From assembly GCA_963725065.1 (NCBI GenBank), contig CAVRXD010000006.1, positions 43,655 through 107,654 on the forward strand: 64,000 nucleotides of DNA. The letters run 5' to 3'. How positions within the stretch are numbered: position 1 is the stretch's first letter; each line of letters opens with the position of its first letter. A program made the translations under genes and the position numbers. The notes beneath the pieces were generated by a model. That model saw only the letters and a list, made by a program, of their open reading frames with translations, had not been told where the DNA came from and searched no databases. Of the stretch, positions 37,165 to 46,053 are shown in pieces. The stretch is from VAZQ01 sp963725065 (lineage in GTDB: Bacteria; Pseudomonadota; Alphaproteobacteria; Rhizobiales; Xanthobacteraceae).

Positions 37165-38172
37165 CTAGTTCGCCTTGCGGACGCGCTCAAGCTCGGCGTT
37201 GAACAGCTTCACCTTGCCCTGGTCGAAATCGGCGGAAAAGCGCTCCGCAACGGGCTTCGTCGCCTGTTGCATGCGCGCATGCTCGGCCGGAGCAATCTCG
37301 TTGAAGGTCATCCCCTTGGCCTTGAGCTCGGCCAGCGCCTTGTCCGCCTGAATGCGCGTCTGCTCGCGCTGATAGTTGCGCGTCTCGGCCGCGGTCTCGC
37401 GCATCATCTTCTGCTCGTCCGGCGAGAGCCTGTCCCAGAATTTCTTGCTGACCAGCAGGATGTTCTGCGTGAACGCGTGGTTGGTCGCCGAGACGTATTT
37501 CTGCACCTCGTAGAACTTGTTCGACAGGATGACGCTGTAGGGATTTTCCTGCCCGTCGACGGTCTTGTTCTCGAGCGCCGTGTAGAGTTCGCCGAAGTTC
37601 ATCGGCACCGGGTTGGCCTTGAGCGCCTTGAAGGTCTCCAGAAAGACCGGATTGGGAATGACGCGCAACTTCAGTCCTGCGAAGTCCTCGACCTTTGCGA
37701 TCGATCGGCTGCTGTTGGTGGCATTGCGAAATCCGAGGCCCCAGTAGTCCAGCCCGATCAGATCCTTCTCGGGCAGGACGGCGAGCATGGCTTGCCCGAA
37801 TGGTCCGGTGACCAGCGCGTCCGCCTGGTCCGCGGTGGTGACGATGAAAGGGAAGTCCAGCAGACCGAATTCCTTGACGACGCTCGCGAGCGATGTGGTC
37901 GCCGCGGACATCATGTCCTGGGTGCCGCCGCGCAGCGCCGATTGCATCTGCATCTCGTTGCCGAGCTGCGACGCCGGAAACTCGCGCACCTTGAGCTTTC
38001 CGCCGCTCTTGGCGGCAAGGATCTCGGCGAATTTCTGCACCCCGAGGCTGACCGGATGGTCGGTGTTGTTGAGGTGGCCCCAGCGGATGGTGCGCTCCTG
38101 CACCTGCGCGTCGGCCGGGCCCGCAAACAGCGTGATCGCAATGGCTGCGACGGCAACAGCGTTGACCTTCAT
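37165..38172 (-). CDS. dctP: TRAP transporter periplasmic binding protein (DctP)
   Basis: The ATG at 38172 has GGGAGGAAG upstream and begins a signal peptide (KVNAVAVAAIAITLFAGPADAQ). The mature domain contains IRWGHLNNTDHPVSLGVQKFAEIL, the LKVREFPASQLGNEMQMQSALRGGTQDM strand pair and FAGLKLRVIPNPVFLETFKALKANPVPM, the region that in DctP proteins supplies the conserved Arg binding the substrate carboxylate. First gene of the dctPQM-aroQ operon; the substrate is probably a polyol acid such as quinate, by inference. Confidence 0.93.
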   Translation of the reverse strand: MKVNAVAVAAIAITLFAGPADAQVQERTIRWGHLNNTDHPVSLGVQKFAEILAAKSGGKLKVREFPASQLGNEMQMQSALRGGTQDMMSAATTSLASVVKEFGLLDFPFIVTTADQADALVTGPFGQAMLAVLPEKDLIGLDYWGLGFRNATNSSRSIAKVEDFAGLKLRVIPNPVFLETFKALKANPVPMNFGELYTALENKTVDGQENPYSVILSNKFYEVQKYVSATNHAFTQNILLVSKKFWDRLSPDEQKMMRETAAETRNYQREQTRIQADKALAELKAKGMTFNEIAPAEHARMQQATKPVAERFSADFDQGKVKLFNAELERVRKAN

Positions 38173-38256
38173 GTTTGCTTCCTCCCGTGGATCGTTTCTC
38201 GCGGCTCGGCGGCCTCGTTGGCTCAAGCCTAACCATATGACAAAAGGCATGTCAAA

Positions 38257-38276
38257 ATATGAAATGATTTTCATAT
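38257..38276. promoter_or_regulatory. AT-rich inverted repeat, putative GntR operator
   Basis: ATATGAAA (38257-38264) and TTTCATAT (38269-38276) form a perfect 8-bp inverted repeat with a 4-base spacer. Further CATATGA/TATATGATA copies lie at about 38234, 38273 and 38291. The stretch is strikingly AT-rich for this genome and sits between the divergent dctP and gntR starts. It is the natural binding site for the adjacent GntR regulator. Confidence 0.55.
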
Positions 38277-38293
38277 GATAATATTCCATTTAT

Positions 38294-39040
38294 ATGATAT
38301 TCGAGGATGTGAACGGCGACTTGGCGCTCGTTGCGAGCCGCGCGAAATTGCCTCATGGGATCGACATGACGCTGATCGAGCGAGTCGAAGAGAGCGAAAC
38401 CATTGGCGACGATGGCTATCGGCGCATTCGCGCCGATATCGTTCTCGGCCGGCTGCGGCCGGAGCAGAAGCTCAGGCTTGACGGGCTCAAGGAGAGCTAC
38501 GGCGTCAGCGTCAGCACGCTGCGGGAGATCCTGAGCCGCCTGACCTCGGAGGGCCTCGTCCTCGCCGAAGGCCGCCGCGGCTTCGAGGTGGCGCCGGTTT
38601 CAATCGACAATTTGAAGGAGTTGGCCGAGCTGCGGCTGCTGCTCGAAGGGCACGCGATGGAGGCGAGCTTCGCGCGCGCCGACATGGAGTGGGAGGGCCG
38701 CGTCGTGGCCGCGCATCACAAGCTCGCGGCGACGGAACGCCTGATGAGCTCGAAGATCGGCGAGCCGGACCAGTGGAAGCGCTACGACAGCGAATTCCAC
38801 CGGGAGCTGATTTCCAACTGCGGCTCGCGGACGCTGATGGAGGCGCACGCCGCCGTGTTCGACAAATACTTTCGCTATCAGATGATTGCGCTGAACTATC
38901 GCGGCGACGAGCCGGCGCGCCAGCATCAGGCGCTGCTCGGATGCGCGCTGGCGCGCGACGCCGTGCGTGCGAAGTCTGTCCTCGTGGACCATGTCACCGG
39001 CTGCGTGGCGCATGCGCTCGCCGCCGGCACGCTACGCTAG
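38294..39040 (+). CDS. GntR-family (FCD subgroup) transcriptional regulator
   Basis: The winged helix lies at about residues 40-100 (GYRRIRADIVLGRLRPEQKLRLDGLKESYGVSVSTLREILSRLTSEGLV). The C-terminal FCD ligand domain includes ELAELRLLLEGHAMEASF and the metal-ligand region RYDSEFHRELI with a later His (RQHQALL). It diverges from the dctPQM operon, with the AT-rich operator between them, and is most likely its repressor. The start is uncertain: ATG 38294 lies inside the AT-rich region, and ATG 38366 (MTLIERVEES) has GGGA upstream. Confidence 0.88.
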   Translation: MIFEDVNGDLALVASRAKLPHGIDMTLIERVEESETIGDDGYRRIRADIVLGRLRPEQKLRLDGLKESYGVSVSTLREILSRLTSEGLVLAEGRRGFEVAPVSIDNLKELAELRLLLEGHAMEASFARADMEWEGRVVAAHHKLAATERLMSSKIGEPDQWKRYDSEFHRELISNCGSRTLMEAHAAVFDKYFRYQMIALNYRGDEPARQHQALLGCALARDAVRAKSVLVDHVTGCVAHALAAGTLR

Positions 39041-39075
39041 AGCGTTTTACGGCGAAGATGCCATGGTCGAGGGCG

Positions 39076-39297
39076 TTAACTCTCGATCGTATCGGCAAAG
39101 GCTCGCGCGAAACGCACGGCAAGCGCCGTCGCATCTGATTTGATCTGCTCGTCGGTCTTCGGCCGGGTCTTCATGCTCTTGACGGTGACCTCTATGACGA
39201 GTTTTCCGCCACCGACATCCTGCTCGGACCAGGTGATCTTTGCTCGAACGTGATCCGCATCGAGCGGCGCCAATTCGATGTCCACGCCTTTGGCCAC
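39076..39297 (-). CDS. Small conserved hypothetical protein, 73 residues
   Basis: The GTG at 39297 is preceded by AGAGGAGAAC, a good ribosome site. The sequence AKGVDIELAPLDADHVRAKITW, KLVIEVTVKSMKTR and ARFARAFADTIES looks like a compact beta-beta-alpha unit. I know of no function. It opens a run of small proteins between the GntR gene and groESL. Confidence 0.55.
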   Translation of the reverse strand: MAKGVDIELAPLDADHVRAKITWSEQDVGGGKLVIEVTVKSMKTRPKTDEQIKSDATALAVRFARAFADTIES

Positions 39298-39390
39298 AAT
39301 CGTTCTCCTCTGATGTCGGGAGCGCGGCGGGTACAGATGCTTCTCGTTGACGGCGAGGGCGGCTTTGAGGCGGCCTTTCACGGCGACCGA

Positions 39391-39552
39391 TCATCCGCGC
39401 GTCTTCTCGGCTCGCTCGGCGAGCGTAAGCCATCGTTCGGCCATTTCGATGAAAAGGGACTTATGTTCTGACGTGCGAGCTGCCTCCGCCAATCGAATGC
39501 AGTCAGCGGCGTTGCTGCGTAACTGGCCTAAGATGAGCAAGTGCGCTTCCAT
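39391..39552 (-). CDS. Small conserved hypothetical protein, 53 residues
   Basis: The frame from 39552 reads MEAHLLILGQLRSNAADCIRLAEAARTSEHKSLFIEMAERWLTLAE. It matches a family of small rhizobial helical proteins with the C-x-R-L-A-E-x-A...M-A-x-x-W-x-x-L-A pattern, whose function is unknown. The frame is open further upstream (to 39786), but that part lacks coding character. AAGGA lies very close to the chosen ATG. Confidence 0.55.
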   Translation of the reverse strand: MEAHLLILGQLRSNAADCIRLAEAARTSEHKSLFIEMAERWLTLAERAEKTRG

Positions 39553-39846
39553 GTCCTTGGATATGGGGACTGTCCGAACGCTTTGCCCAAAGGATGCTGG
39601 CAAGGTCATCATGTTGCCGGAGGTCGGCGGGCTGAGGCGCCCCCGGGATTTATTCTCGTCCCGCCATTGTGGTTCGGGTTCGGCACGCCACGTAACCAGG
39701 TACACGCAAGCCTGTGGCTTGCCATGTAAGCTGCCCAAAAAAACGGCGAAGAACCGAAGTCTCCGTTCCCCTCCTATTGGCAGCATTAATGCGACACGGA
39801 ACCTCGGGCGTTGCGCTCGACTGCCTCAAAACAGCAAGGACATATT

Positions 39847-40041
39847 ATGCCTAAGGATATGCACGAGAAGGCTGCCGAACATCATGAGCAGACTGCGAAG
39901 GCTCATCGGACCGCCGCGCAGCAGCACGGCAGCAACGATCACGTGAGTGCAAAGCAGCAATCGTCTCAAGCAGCCGATAAATCCAAAGCCGCTCACGAGC
40001 ATTCGACGCAGGCTAACAACAAGAGCCAGCAACAGAAGTGA
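39847..40041 (+). CDS. Low-complexity Ala/His/Gln/Lys-rich small protein
   Basis: The ATG at 39847 follows AAGGA by six bases. The 64-residue product is hydrophilic and helical, with heptad-like HEKAAEHHEQTAKAHRTAAQQH and a Ser/Gln/Lys-rich tail. Similar small His/Ala/Lys proteins are widespread in rhizobia and resemble stress-linked hydrophilic peptides. A strong terminator follows directly at 40062. Confidence 0.7.
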   Translation: MPKDMHEKAAEHHEQTAKAHRTAAQQHGSNDHVSAKQQSSQAADKSKAAHEHSTQANNKSQQQK

Positions 40042-40061
40042 TTTCATAGCGTCGCAACAGG

Positions 40062-40100
40062 CGGCCTCGACCGGCCTGCCGGTCGGGGCCGTCTTTCTTT
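40062..40100 (+). terminator. Rho-independent terminator after the His/Ala-rich protein gene
   Basis: An inverted repeat of about 13 bp per arm (CGGCCTCGACCGGC against GCCGGTCGGGGCCG, one G-T-type mismatch) runs from 40062 to 40091, followed by TCTTTCTTT. It is well placed 20 bases after the stop codon at 40041. Confidence 0.8.
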
Positions 40101-40134
40101 GCACTGCAAGTACGCGCTGCCCGGGGGTTATCCC

Positions 40135-40404
40135 ATGAACGAGAAAAAGCCGACTTACCGTATCCGGATCAGATCAAGCGGCACGCCGCCGAATGAAATC
40201 CTACGGGTGGAACATCCACCAGAATTCGGATGTCCTGCCTATCCGGCGATCGCAGCAGCTCTTTGTCTCTCGCATGGCGGGATTGGCCGACGCCAATCAA
40301 TCGCGGCTGCAACTCGTCGATGCCGACTTGCAAGATCGGGCAGCGAAGGAACGGTGATTTTGCCTGGACCGGATCGACACATCGGTCCGCCACAATCAAA
40401 CTGA
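40135..40404 (+). CDS. Doubtful ORF, 89 residues
   Basis: The ATG at 40135 opens NEKKPTYRIRIRSSGTPPNEILRVEHPPEFGCPAY, which reads as plausible protein. The C-terminal half is Arg/Gly-rich and unconvincing, so the gene may be frameshifted or spurious. No clear ribosome site is seen. Confidence 0.3.
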   Translation: MNEKKPTYRIRIRSSGTPPNEILRVEHPPEFGCPAYPAIAAALCLSHGGIGRRQSIAAATRRCRLARSGSEGTVILPGPDRHIGPPQSN

Positions 40405-40520
40405 GACACGACTCGCCTATTGTGGCAGAGGTTCGTGATGCTCGAGCGCTGGGTTTCGGCCATCGTTCCATCCGCTGCACCCAGGGCTGCCCGCCGATCC
40501 CATGTCGGTTGAGGATTTCG

Positions 40521-40769
40521 ATGACTCGAGAGACACTCTACGTCGTCCAGTCTTTCAACGCCGGCAAAGGCAGGAGCCTGAAGGCCGACGTCGCGATACC
40601 CTGCAGATCGGCGGAAACCGCACGCAGAACGGCCGAGAGGCTGGCGCCGGCTAAGGCAGGTGTCGTCGCCTTCTCCACGGCGGGCGACGCAGAACTGGGC
40701 GATTACGACGACGAGCCCACCATCATCTTCAAAACGGGACAGTTGCCGGCACATTTCGACGAGACATGA
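40521..40769 (+). CDS. Conserved hypothetical protein, 82 residues
   Basis: GAGG precedes the ATG at 40521. The product TRETLYVVQSFNAGKGRSLKADV, TARRTAERLAPAKAGVVAFS and DEPTIIFKTGQLPAHF belongs to a small rhizobial family of the form YVVQSF-x-AGKG...ARR-AERLA...GVVAFS. Function is unknown. The longer open frame upstream lacks coding character. Confidence 0.65.
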   Translation: MTRETLYVVQSFNAGKGRSLKADVAIPCRSAETARRTAERLAPAKAGVVAFSTAGDAELGDYDDEPTIIFKTGQLPAHFDET

Positions 40770-40870
40770 GCAGACGCCGGCTTTGCCGCAGCGAAAGGAC
40801 CCTGATGATCCTGCCCGCGCGCCGACGGCGCCGGGTCGAATTGTTTGTCAGGCGCTCGCTCAGCGGTGGA

Positions 40871-41152
40871 TCATCGCTTCTTCTTCTTCCCGTAGATCAG
40901 GTTCCAGTTGTCTTTGTAGGCTTGGGTCACCGGCTTCTGGCCCTCGCCGCGATGATATCCGGACGGTGAGCCGGCCTCTTTCTCGCCACCCTCGGCCTTG
41001 GCTGGGGCTGCATCCGCGGTGCTCTTTGCATCCACAGTGCTCTTCGCATCCGCGGTGCTCTTGTCCTTTTTCGGAGCATCGCTCTTTGCAACGGGATCAG
41101 CCTTGGTCTTCTGGACGGGATCGGCTTTGGTCTTCTTATCGTCGCTGGCCAT
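40871..41152 (-). CDS. Lys/Ala/Asp-rich low-complexity protein with tandem repeats
   Basis: CAGGAGAGAACACC precedes the ATG at 41152. The 93-residue product has repeats KTKADPVQ / KTKADPVA and DAKSTVDAKSTADA and a basic C-terminus (YKDNWNLIYGKKKKR). The C-terminal KDNW...GKKKK ending resembles a small protein family common in rhizobia. The repeat number is likely variable between strains. Role unknown, perhaps nucleic-acid or membrane-associated. Confidence 0.7.
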   Translation of the reverse strand: MASDDKKTKADPVQKTKADPVAKSDAPKKDKSTADAKSTVDAKSTADAAPAKAEGGEKEAGSPSGYHRGEGQKPVTQAYKDNWNLIYGKKKKR

Positions 41153-41196
41153 GGTGTTCTCTCCTGACGCTGACCGGCCTTCGGCTACGGTGCAAG

Positions 41197-41222
41197 AAAA
41201 AGGCCCGGAAAACGTCCGGGCC
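41197..41222 (-). terminator. Rho-independent terminator of groESL
   Basis: GGCCCGGA (41202-41209) and TCCGGGCC (41215-41222) form a perfect stem with a five-base loop. Read on the minus strand, the stem is followed by TTTTT (41201 to 41197). It lies about 65 bases beyond the groEL stop at 41286. Confidence 0.8.
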
Positions 41223-41285
41223 CCTCGTTTTCGTTACGTGCAAGGAATCTAGAGCGGTCTTGACTCCAACGAAAGTGGAGCCGCG

Positions 41286-42932
<1,647 letters not shown>

Positions 42933-42968
42933 TTTTGTTTCTCCAATATGGAAGGGGTGCGACGGCGC

Positions 42969-43283
42969 TTATGCGGCTTTCTTGCGGGCGACCGGCTGGT
43001 CGATCACACCCATGATGTCGCTCTCCTTCATGATCAGGTAATCGACGCCGTCGAGCTTGATCTCGGTGCCGGACCATTTTCCGAACAGCACGCGGTCGCC
43101 CGCCTTCAGCTCGATCGGGATCAGATTGCCCTTGTCGTCGCGGCCGCCGGGACCGACGGAGATGACCTCGCCTTCGCTGGGCTTCTCCTTGGCGGTGTCG
43201 GGAATGATGATGCCGCCGGCGCTCTTGTCTTCGGCGTCGATGCGCTTGACCACGACGCGGTCGTGAAGCGGACGAAACTTCAT
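42969..43283 (-). CDS. groS: Co-chaperonin GroES
   Basis: The 104-residue protein opens MKFRPLHDRVVVKRIDAEDKSAGGIIIPDTAKEKP, includes the mobile loop, and ends VIDQPVARKKAA. CAGGAGGATACGC gives a confident start at 43283. It caps the GroEL ring. Upstream lies a CIRCE-like inverted repeat, so expression is probably controlled by HrcA. The frame is open further upstream, but no coding signal is seen there. Confidence 0.98.
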   Translation of the reverse strand: MKFRPLHDRVVVKRIDAEDKSAGGIIIPDTAKEKPSEGEVISVGPGGRDDKGNLIPIELKAGDRVLFGKWSGTEIKLDGVDYLIMKESDIMGVIDQPVARKKAA

Positions 43284-43406
43284 GCGTATCCTCCTGATTC
43301 TGATTGTCGCGTTTGATGTCTCCGGGCGCACGAAGGACTCGTGGCGAAGCAGCCAACAATAGGCGGCGGCGCTGTCCGGAAGATCGAAAATAGTGGTACG
43401 CCTAAT

Positions 43407-43434
43407 ATTGGCACTCGTCAATGAGAGTGCCAAT
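43407..43434. promoter_or_regulatory. CIRCE-like HrcA operator upstream of groESL
   Basis: ATTGGCACTC (43407-43416) and GAGTGCCAAT (43425-43434) form a perfect 10-bp inverted repeat. The arms match the CIRCE consensus TTAGCACTC/GAGTGCTAA except for the A/T-to-G/C pair at position 3. The spacer is eight bases by my count; canonical CIRCE has nine. It lies about 125 bp before the groES start. Confidence 0.85.
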
Positions 43435-43489
43435 CACTCGTTCAGGTGGGTTCGGGCTGGCGGTTATTCAATAGGTGTCTGAACTGTCG

Positions 43490-43612
43490 CGCCGGGTGTT
43501 CTTCGGCACGAACAATCCCTACCAGCTCGAGGAATCGAAGCCCGGAATGGTCTCGGCCACCGTCGGCCATCATCTTGCGCAGGTCATTCTGCAGGTGCGT
43601 CGTCGTCGCCAT
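43490..43612 (-). pseudogene. Bug receptor fragment, partial copy of the pseudogene at 46 kb
   Basis: Minus-strand translation gives MATTTHLQNDLRKMMADGG and later FLELVGIVRAEEHP. The broken Bug gene at 46054-47041 has MATTLPHLQNDLLKALAVGG and FLELAGPVRAGGH in the same order. At DNA level about 20 bases around 43544-43564 are identical to 46300-46320. Indels have removed the intervening 18 residues and shifted the frame in between. It carries the same extra base before GTTCGTGCC as the longer copy. Confidence 0.75.
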
Positions 43613-43780
43613 ATCATTCCGCTCCGGCTCCCGCGGTGACGCGTACCGCAACGCACCAATATCACCTCAAGTCCAGCGTACCTTCGCCGAATAAGTGCAA
43701 ACGTTGCCGGAAGGTCACAGCCAGAAGAGGGCCGAAGTTGTATGATGCGGTATTAACAATCGGGGAATCGGGGGGCGGCA

Positions 43781-44572
43781 ATGAAAAAGTTTTTACTCGC
43801 AAGCGTGGCGCTTGCGGCGATAGCGGGACCTGCAATGGCGGCGGACATGCCGATCAAGGCACCTCCTCCTCCGCCGGTGGTCTACTATGATTGGACCGGC
43901 GCCTATATCGGCTTCAACGCCGGTTCGGTCTGGTCCCAGATCGATCAGACTTTCCCCAATCCGCTGCTGACCGGCGGCACCGGACCGGGAAGCGGGAATA
44001 ACTTCTCGACCAGCCCCAGCAGTGGCATCTTCGGCTTCCACGCCGGCGCGCAATGGCAGTGGGGTGCCTGGGTTCTCGGCGCCGAAGCCGCACTGAGCGG
44101 GTGCTTCTCCGAGTGTCGGGCCACGAGCGGGGTTGTTCCTCCCCCGGGGATCGCGGCCAACACGTTCTTCCAGCACAAGATCACCAACCTGTTCACGGTG
44201 GGCCCGCGGCTGGGCTATGCCTGGGATCGTTGGATGATCTTCGCGACCGGCGGTTATGCCTCGGCCGATCTCAAGACCGCGGCTTGCAATGCCCTCACCA
44301 ACGTTTGCGACGGCACCAGGTTCAACGGCGCGTCGCGCAACAACGGCTGGTATGCCGGCGGCGGCCTCGACTACATGGTCCACAAGGGCCCGCTGGTCGA
44401 CGTGCTGCTCGGCGTCGAATATCAACACTTCGACGTCGGCTCAAAAAATGCGTTCTGCTTCAATCCCGGCTGCAATCCTGCGACCGGATGGGACGAAGAC
44501 CTGAGCGCCAAGGGCGACATCGTTCGTGCTCGCCTGACCATCAAGACGCCCGGTTACAGCTTCTTCTACTGA
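43781..44572 (+). CDS. Omp31-type outer-membrane beta-barrel protein
   Basis: The 263-residue porin-like protein has a signal peptide (KKFLLASVALAAIAGPAMAADMP), the proline-rich linker KAPPPPPVVYYDWTGAYIGFNAG, and eight or so beta strands, ending with the aromatic-terminated YSFFY (C-terminal Phe-x-Tyr suited for BAM insertion). It is typical of the rhizobial Omp25/Omp31 group. A terminator follows at 44621. Base composition is normal for the genome. Confidence 0.9.
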   Translation: MKKFLLASVALAAIAGPAMAADMPIKAPPPPPVVYYDWTGAYIGFNAGSVWSQIDQTFPNPLLTGGTGPGSGNNFSTSPSSGIFGFHAGAQWQWGAWVLGAEAALSGCFSECRATSGVVPPPGIAANTFFQHKITNLFTVGPRLGYAWDRWMIFATGGYASADLKTAACNALTNVCDGTRFNGASRNNGWYAGGGLDYMVHKGPLVDVLLGVEYQHFDVGSKNAFCFNPGCNPATGWDEDLSAKGDIVRARLTIKTPGYSFFY

Positions 44573-44620
44573 AAAATCTTTGGGAGCGAGTGGCCCCCCA
44601 AGGCTCTCTGCTCAGATTGA

Positions 44621-44662
44621 GGACCCTCGGCAGGATTGAACCCCCCGCCGAGGGTTCTTTTT
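44621..44662 (+). terminator. Rho-independent terminator of the Omp31-type gene
   Basis: ACCCTCGGC (44623-44631) and GCCGAGGGT (44647-44655) pair perfectly, and TTCTTTTT follows. It lies about 50 bases after the stop at 44572. Confidence 0.85.
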
Positions 44663-44733
44663 GTCCGGCCCGCGGAGACGGCATCACCCGAGCCGCGGTG
44701 GCACCAAAACAAGACCGCCGGTCTTGAAGCGTA

Positions 44734-44814
44734 GGTTGGGTCGAGCGCATGCGAGACCCAACACCTCGCGGACGCGATTTGAATGTTGGGTCTCGTCAAG
44801 AACTCGACCCAACC
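44734..44814. repeat. Palindromic intergenic repeat, GGTTGGGTCGAG type
   Basis: GGTTGGGTCGAG (44734-44745) and CTCGACCCAACC (44803-44814) are perfect 12-bp inverted arms flanking 57 bases that themselves hold ACCCAAC and GTTGGGT. This GTTGGGT...ACCCAAC type is common in intergenic DNA of rhizobia. It may form a cruciform or RNA stem; no gene is present. Confidence 0.7.
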
Positions 44815-45435
44815 GACGGGTGTCAGCTTGATCGGGGCCAGGTTGCCCCTTGTCGCCGCGGCCGCCGGGAACCAGCAATGCGAGAACTTGCCGACCAGGT
44901 TGGCGTTCCACGTTTGTCATGCGCGGGCTTGACCCGCGCATCCATCGCGTCGGCAAAAAGAGTCTGAGCAAAGACGCGATGGGATTTGAGCTGCGGCATC
45001 GCTTTGATGTCGAGTTGCGCATCATAGAACAACGCCAAATGGACTTGATGGCTCACTGCCGCAACGTCGGCCTGATCGAGTATCAGCTTGGTGGCCTGCC
45101 GCCAGCGTTGGCACAGTTCGCCGCGAGCGAGAGGCAGCGCCAACATATAGGGGACGGCTTCCCCGGGGCTGGGTGAGATTCTGGGAGAGGTACGCGGCGG
45201 GCAACGACATGGCGCATACTTGAGCGGGTGTCGCCAAACGTCGAATTGACCTTGCGCGTTCTTGTATCGCCTCTATTTGGGGCATTGCGTTCCCCCGATT
45301 TGCTTGGGCAGCACTGCTGCAGTGCGGTAGGGTTTCTGCCGGCGGGCTCAATTGAGCCCAGGCCGGTGAGACGCTCGCAAGGCCGGACCGCTCAACCGCG
45401 CCCGGCCTTCATCAAACAGCCCAAGGGGGCCCAAC
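44815..45435. other. Decayed intergenic region
   Basis: About 620 bp without a convincing gene. Apart from the repeat at 44920, a segment near 45180-45225 resembles 45691-45735 (both contain GGGTGAG, then GGTACGCGGC and GGCAACGAC/ACATG), which suggests remnants of a duplicated sequence. No function can be assigned. Confidence 0.4.
44920..44981. repeat. Palindromic repeat element, GGGCTTGACCC type (copy A)
   Basis: TGCGCGGG/CCCGCGCA (44920-44927, 44933-44940) is followed by CATCGCGTC/GACGCGATG (44943-44951, 44973-44981). The order, GGGCTTGACCC hairpin then ATCCATC then a second hairpin, matches the element at 50189-50279 in the opposite orientation. Confidence 0.7.
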
Positions 45436-45654
45436 ATGTCGGCTCGACTACGCCCAGACGAATATTTCGTGGTGACAAGCTCCCGCGGCCGCCCATCGGT
45501 ATGGACATGGGAAATTCAAAGCCGCCCAAAACCGCTTGGGATCAAACTCGGCGGCGCCGATTTCAACTCGGAGCCTGGGGCCAAGCTTGCGGGTGAAAAG
45601 GCTCTTATCGAGTTTCTCGTGCGCCTCGGCCACGAGGAAGGAAATGTCCATTGA
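45436..45654 (+). CDS. Small conserved hypothetical protein, 72 residues
   Basis: The product reads SARLRPDEYFVVTSSRGRPS, WTWEIQSRPKPLGIKLGG and AKLAGEKALIEFLVRLGHEEG. This pattern, W-x-W-E-I-x-R-x-x-K-P-L-G followed by A-x-x-A-G-E-x-A-L-x-x-F-L, is a recurrent small rhizobial protein of unknown function. It lies among repeats and gene remnants but looks intact. Confidence 0.6.
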   Translation: MSARLRPDEYFVVTSSRGRPSVWTWEIQSRPKPLGIKLGGADFNSEPGAKLAGEKALIEFLVRLGHEEGNVH

Positions 45655-46053
45655 TGACCCCCCGCATTGAGACGAACGGATGGAAGGGGCTTGGTGAGCT
45701 TCTGGCGAAGGTACGCGGCAGGCAACATGCCAACGGATTCCCACGGGGCCCGATCTTGCGCCTTGCCGGATGAATCCATTCCGGGCACCGGTTCAAATCC
45801 AGCTTCAAACCGTCTTGCAAACAAACTCTTTCGCGAGGTCTCGGCATTTGGCACCTCCAGGCCAGACAGTCGGCTACTGCGGCGATCAATGAAAAGCTCC
45901 GGCTCAGATGTCTGGGCTCGAAGTTTTGCTCACGGCTCGTAACCTCTTGTTGCAATTCAGTTCGAATCCGCGCGGTTTTGCAGGTATCCTCTTGATATGC
46001 TTGGCAGCCATGTAGCTTCCCAAGCTATCGTTCTAGCTTGCAGTGTCGTGCCT
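45655..46053. other. Intergenic region without a recognised gene
   Basis: About 400 bp downstream of the Bug pseudogene. GGTTCAAATCC at 45791 and TTCGAATCC at 45960 look like tRNA T-arms, but no matching stems surround them. Only the 45691-45735 segment similar to 45180 stands out. Confidence 0.4.

Noticed and set aside
44823..45146. 107-codon minus-strand frame in the decayed region
   Set aside because: Part of its translation (DARVKPAHDK) comes from a palindromic repeat, and the rest has no start site or family resemblance.
45780..45800. GGTTCAAATCC, a tRNA T-arm-like sequence
   Set aside because: The flanking bases do not form a T stem, and no acceptor or anticodon stem is found around it; the same holds for TTCGAATCC near 45960.
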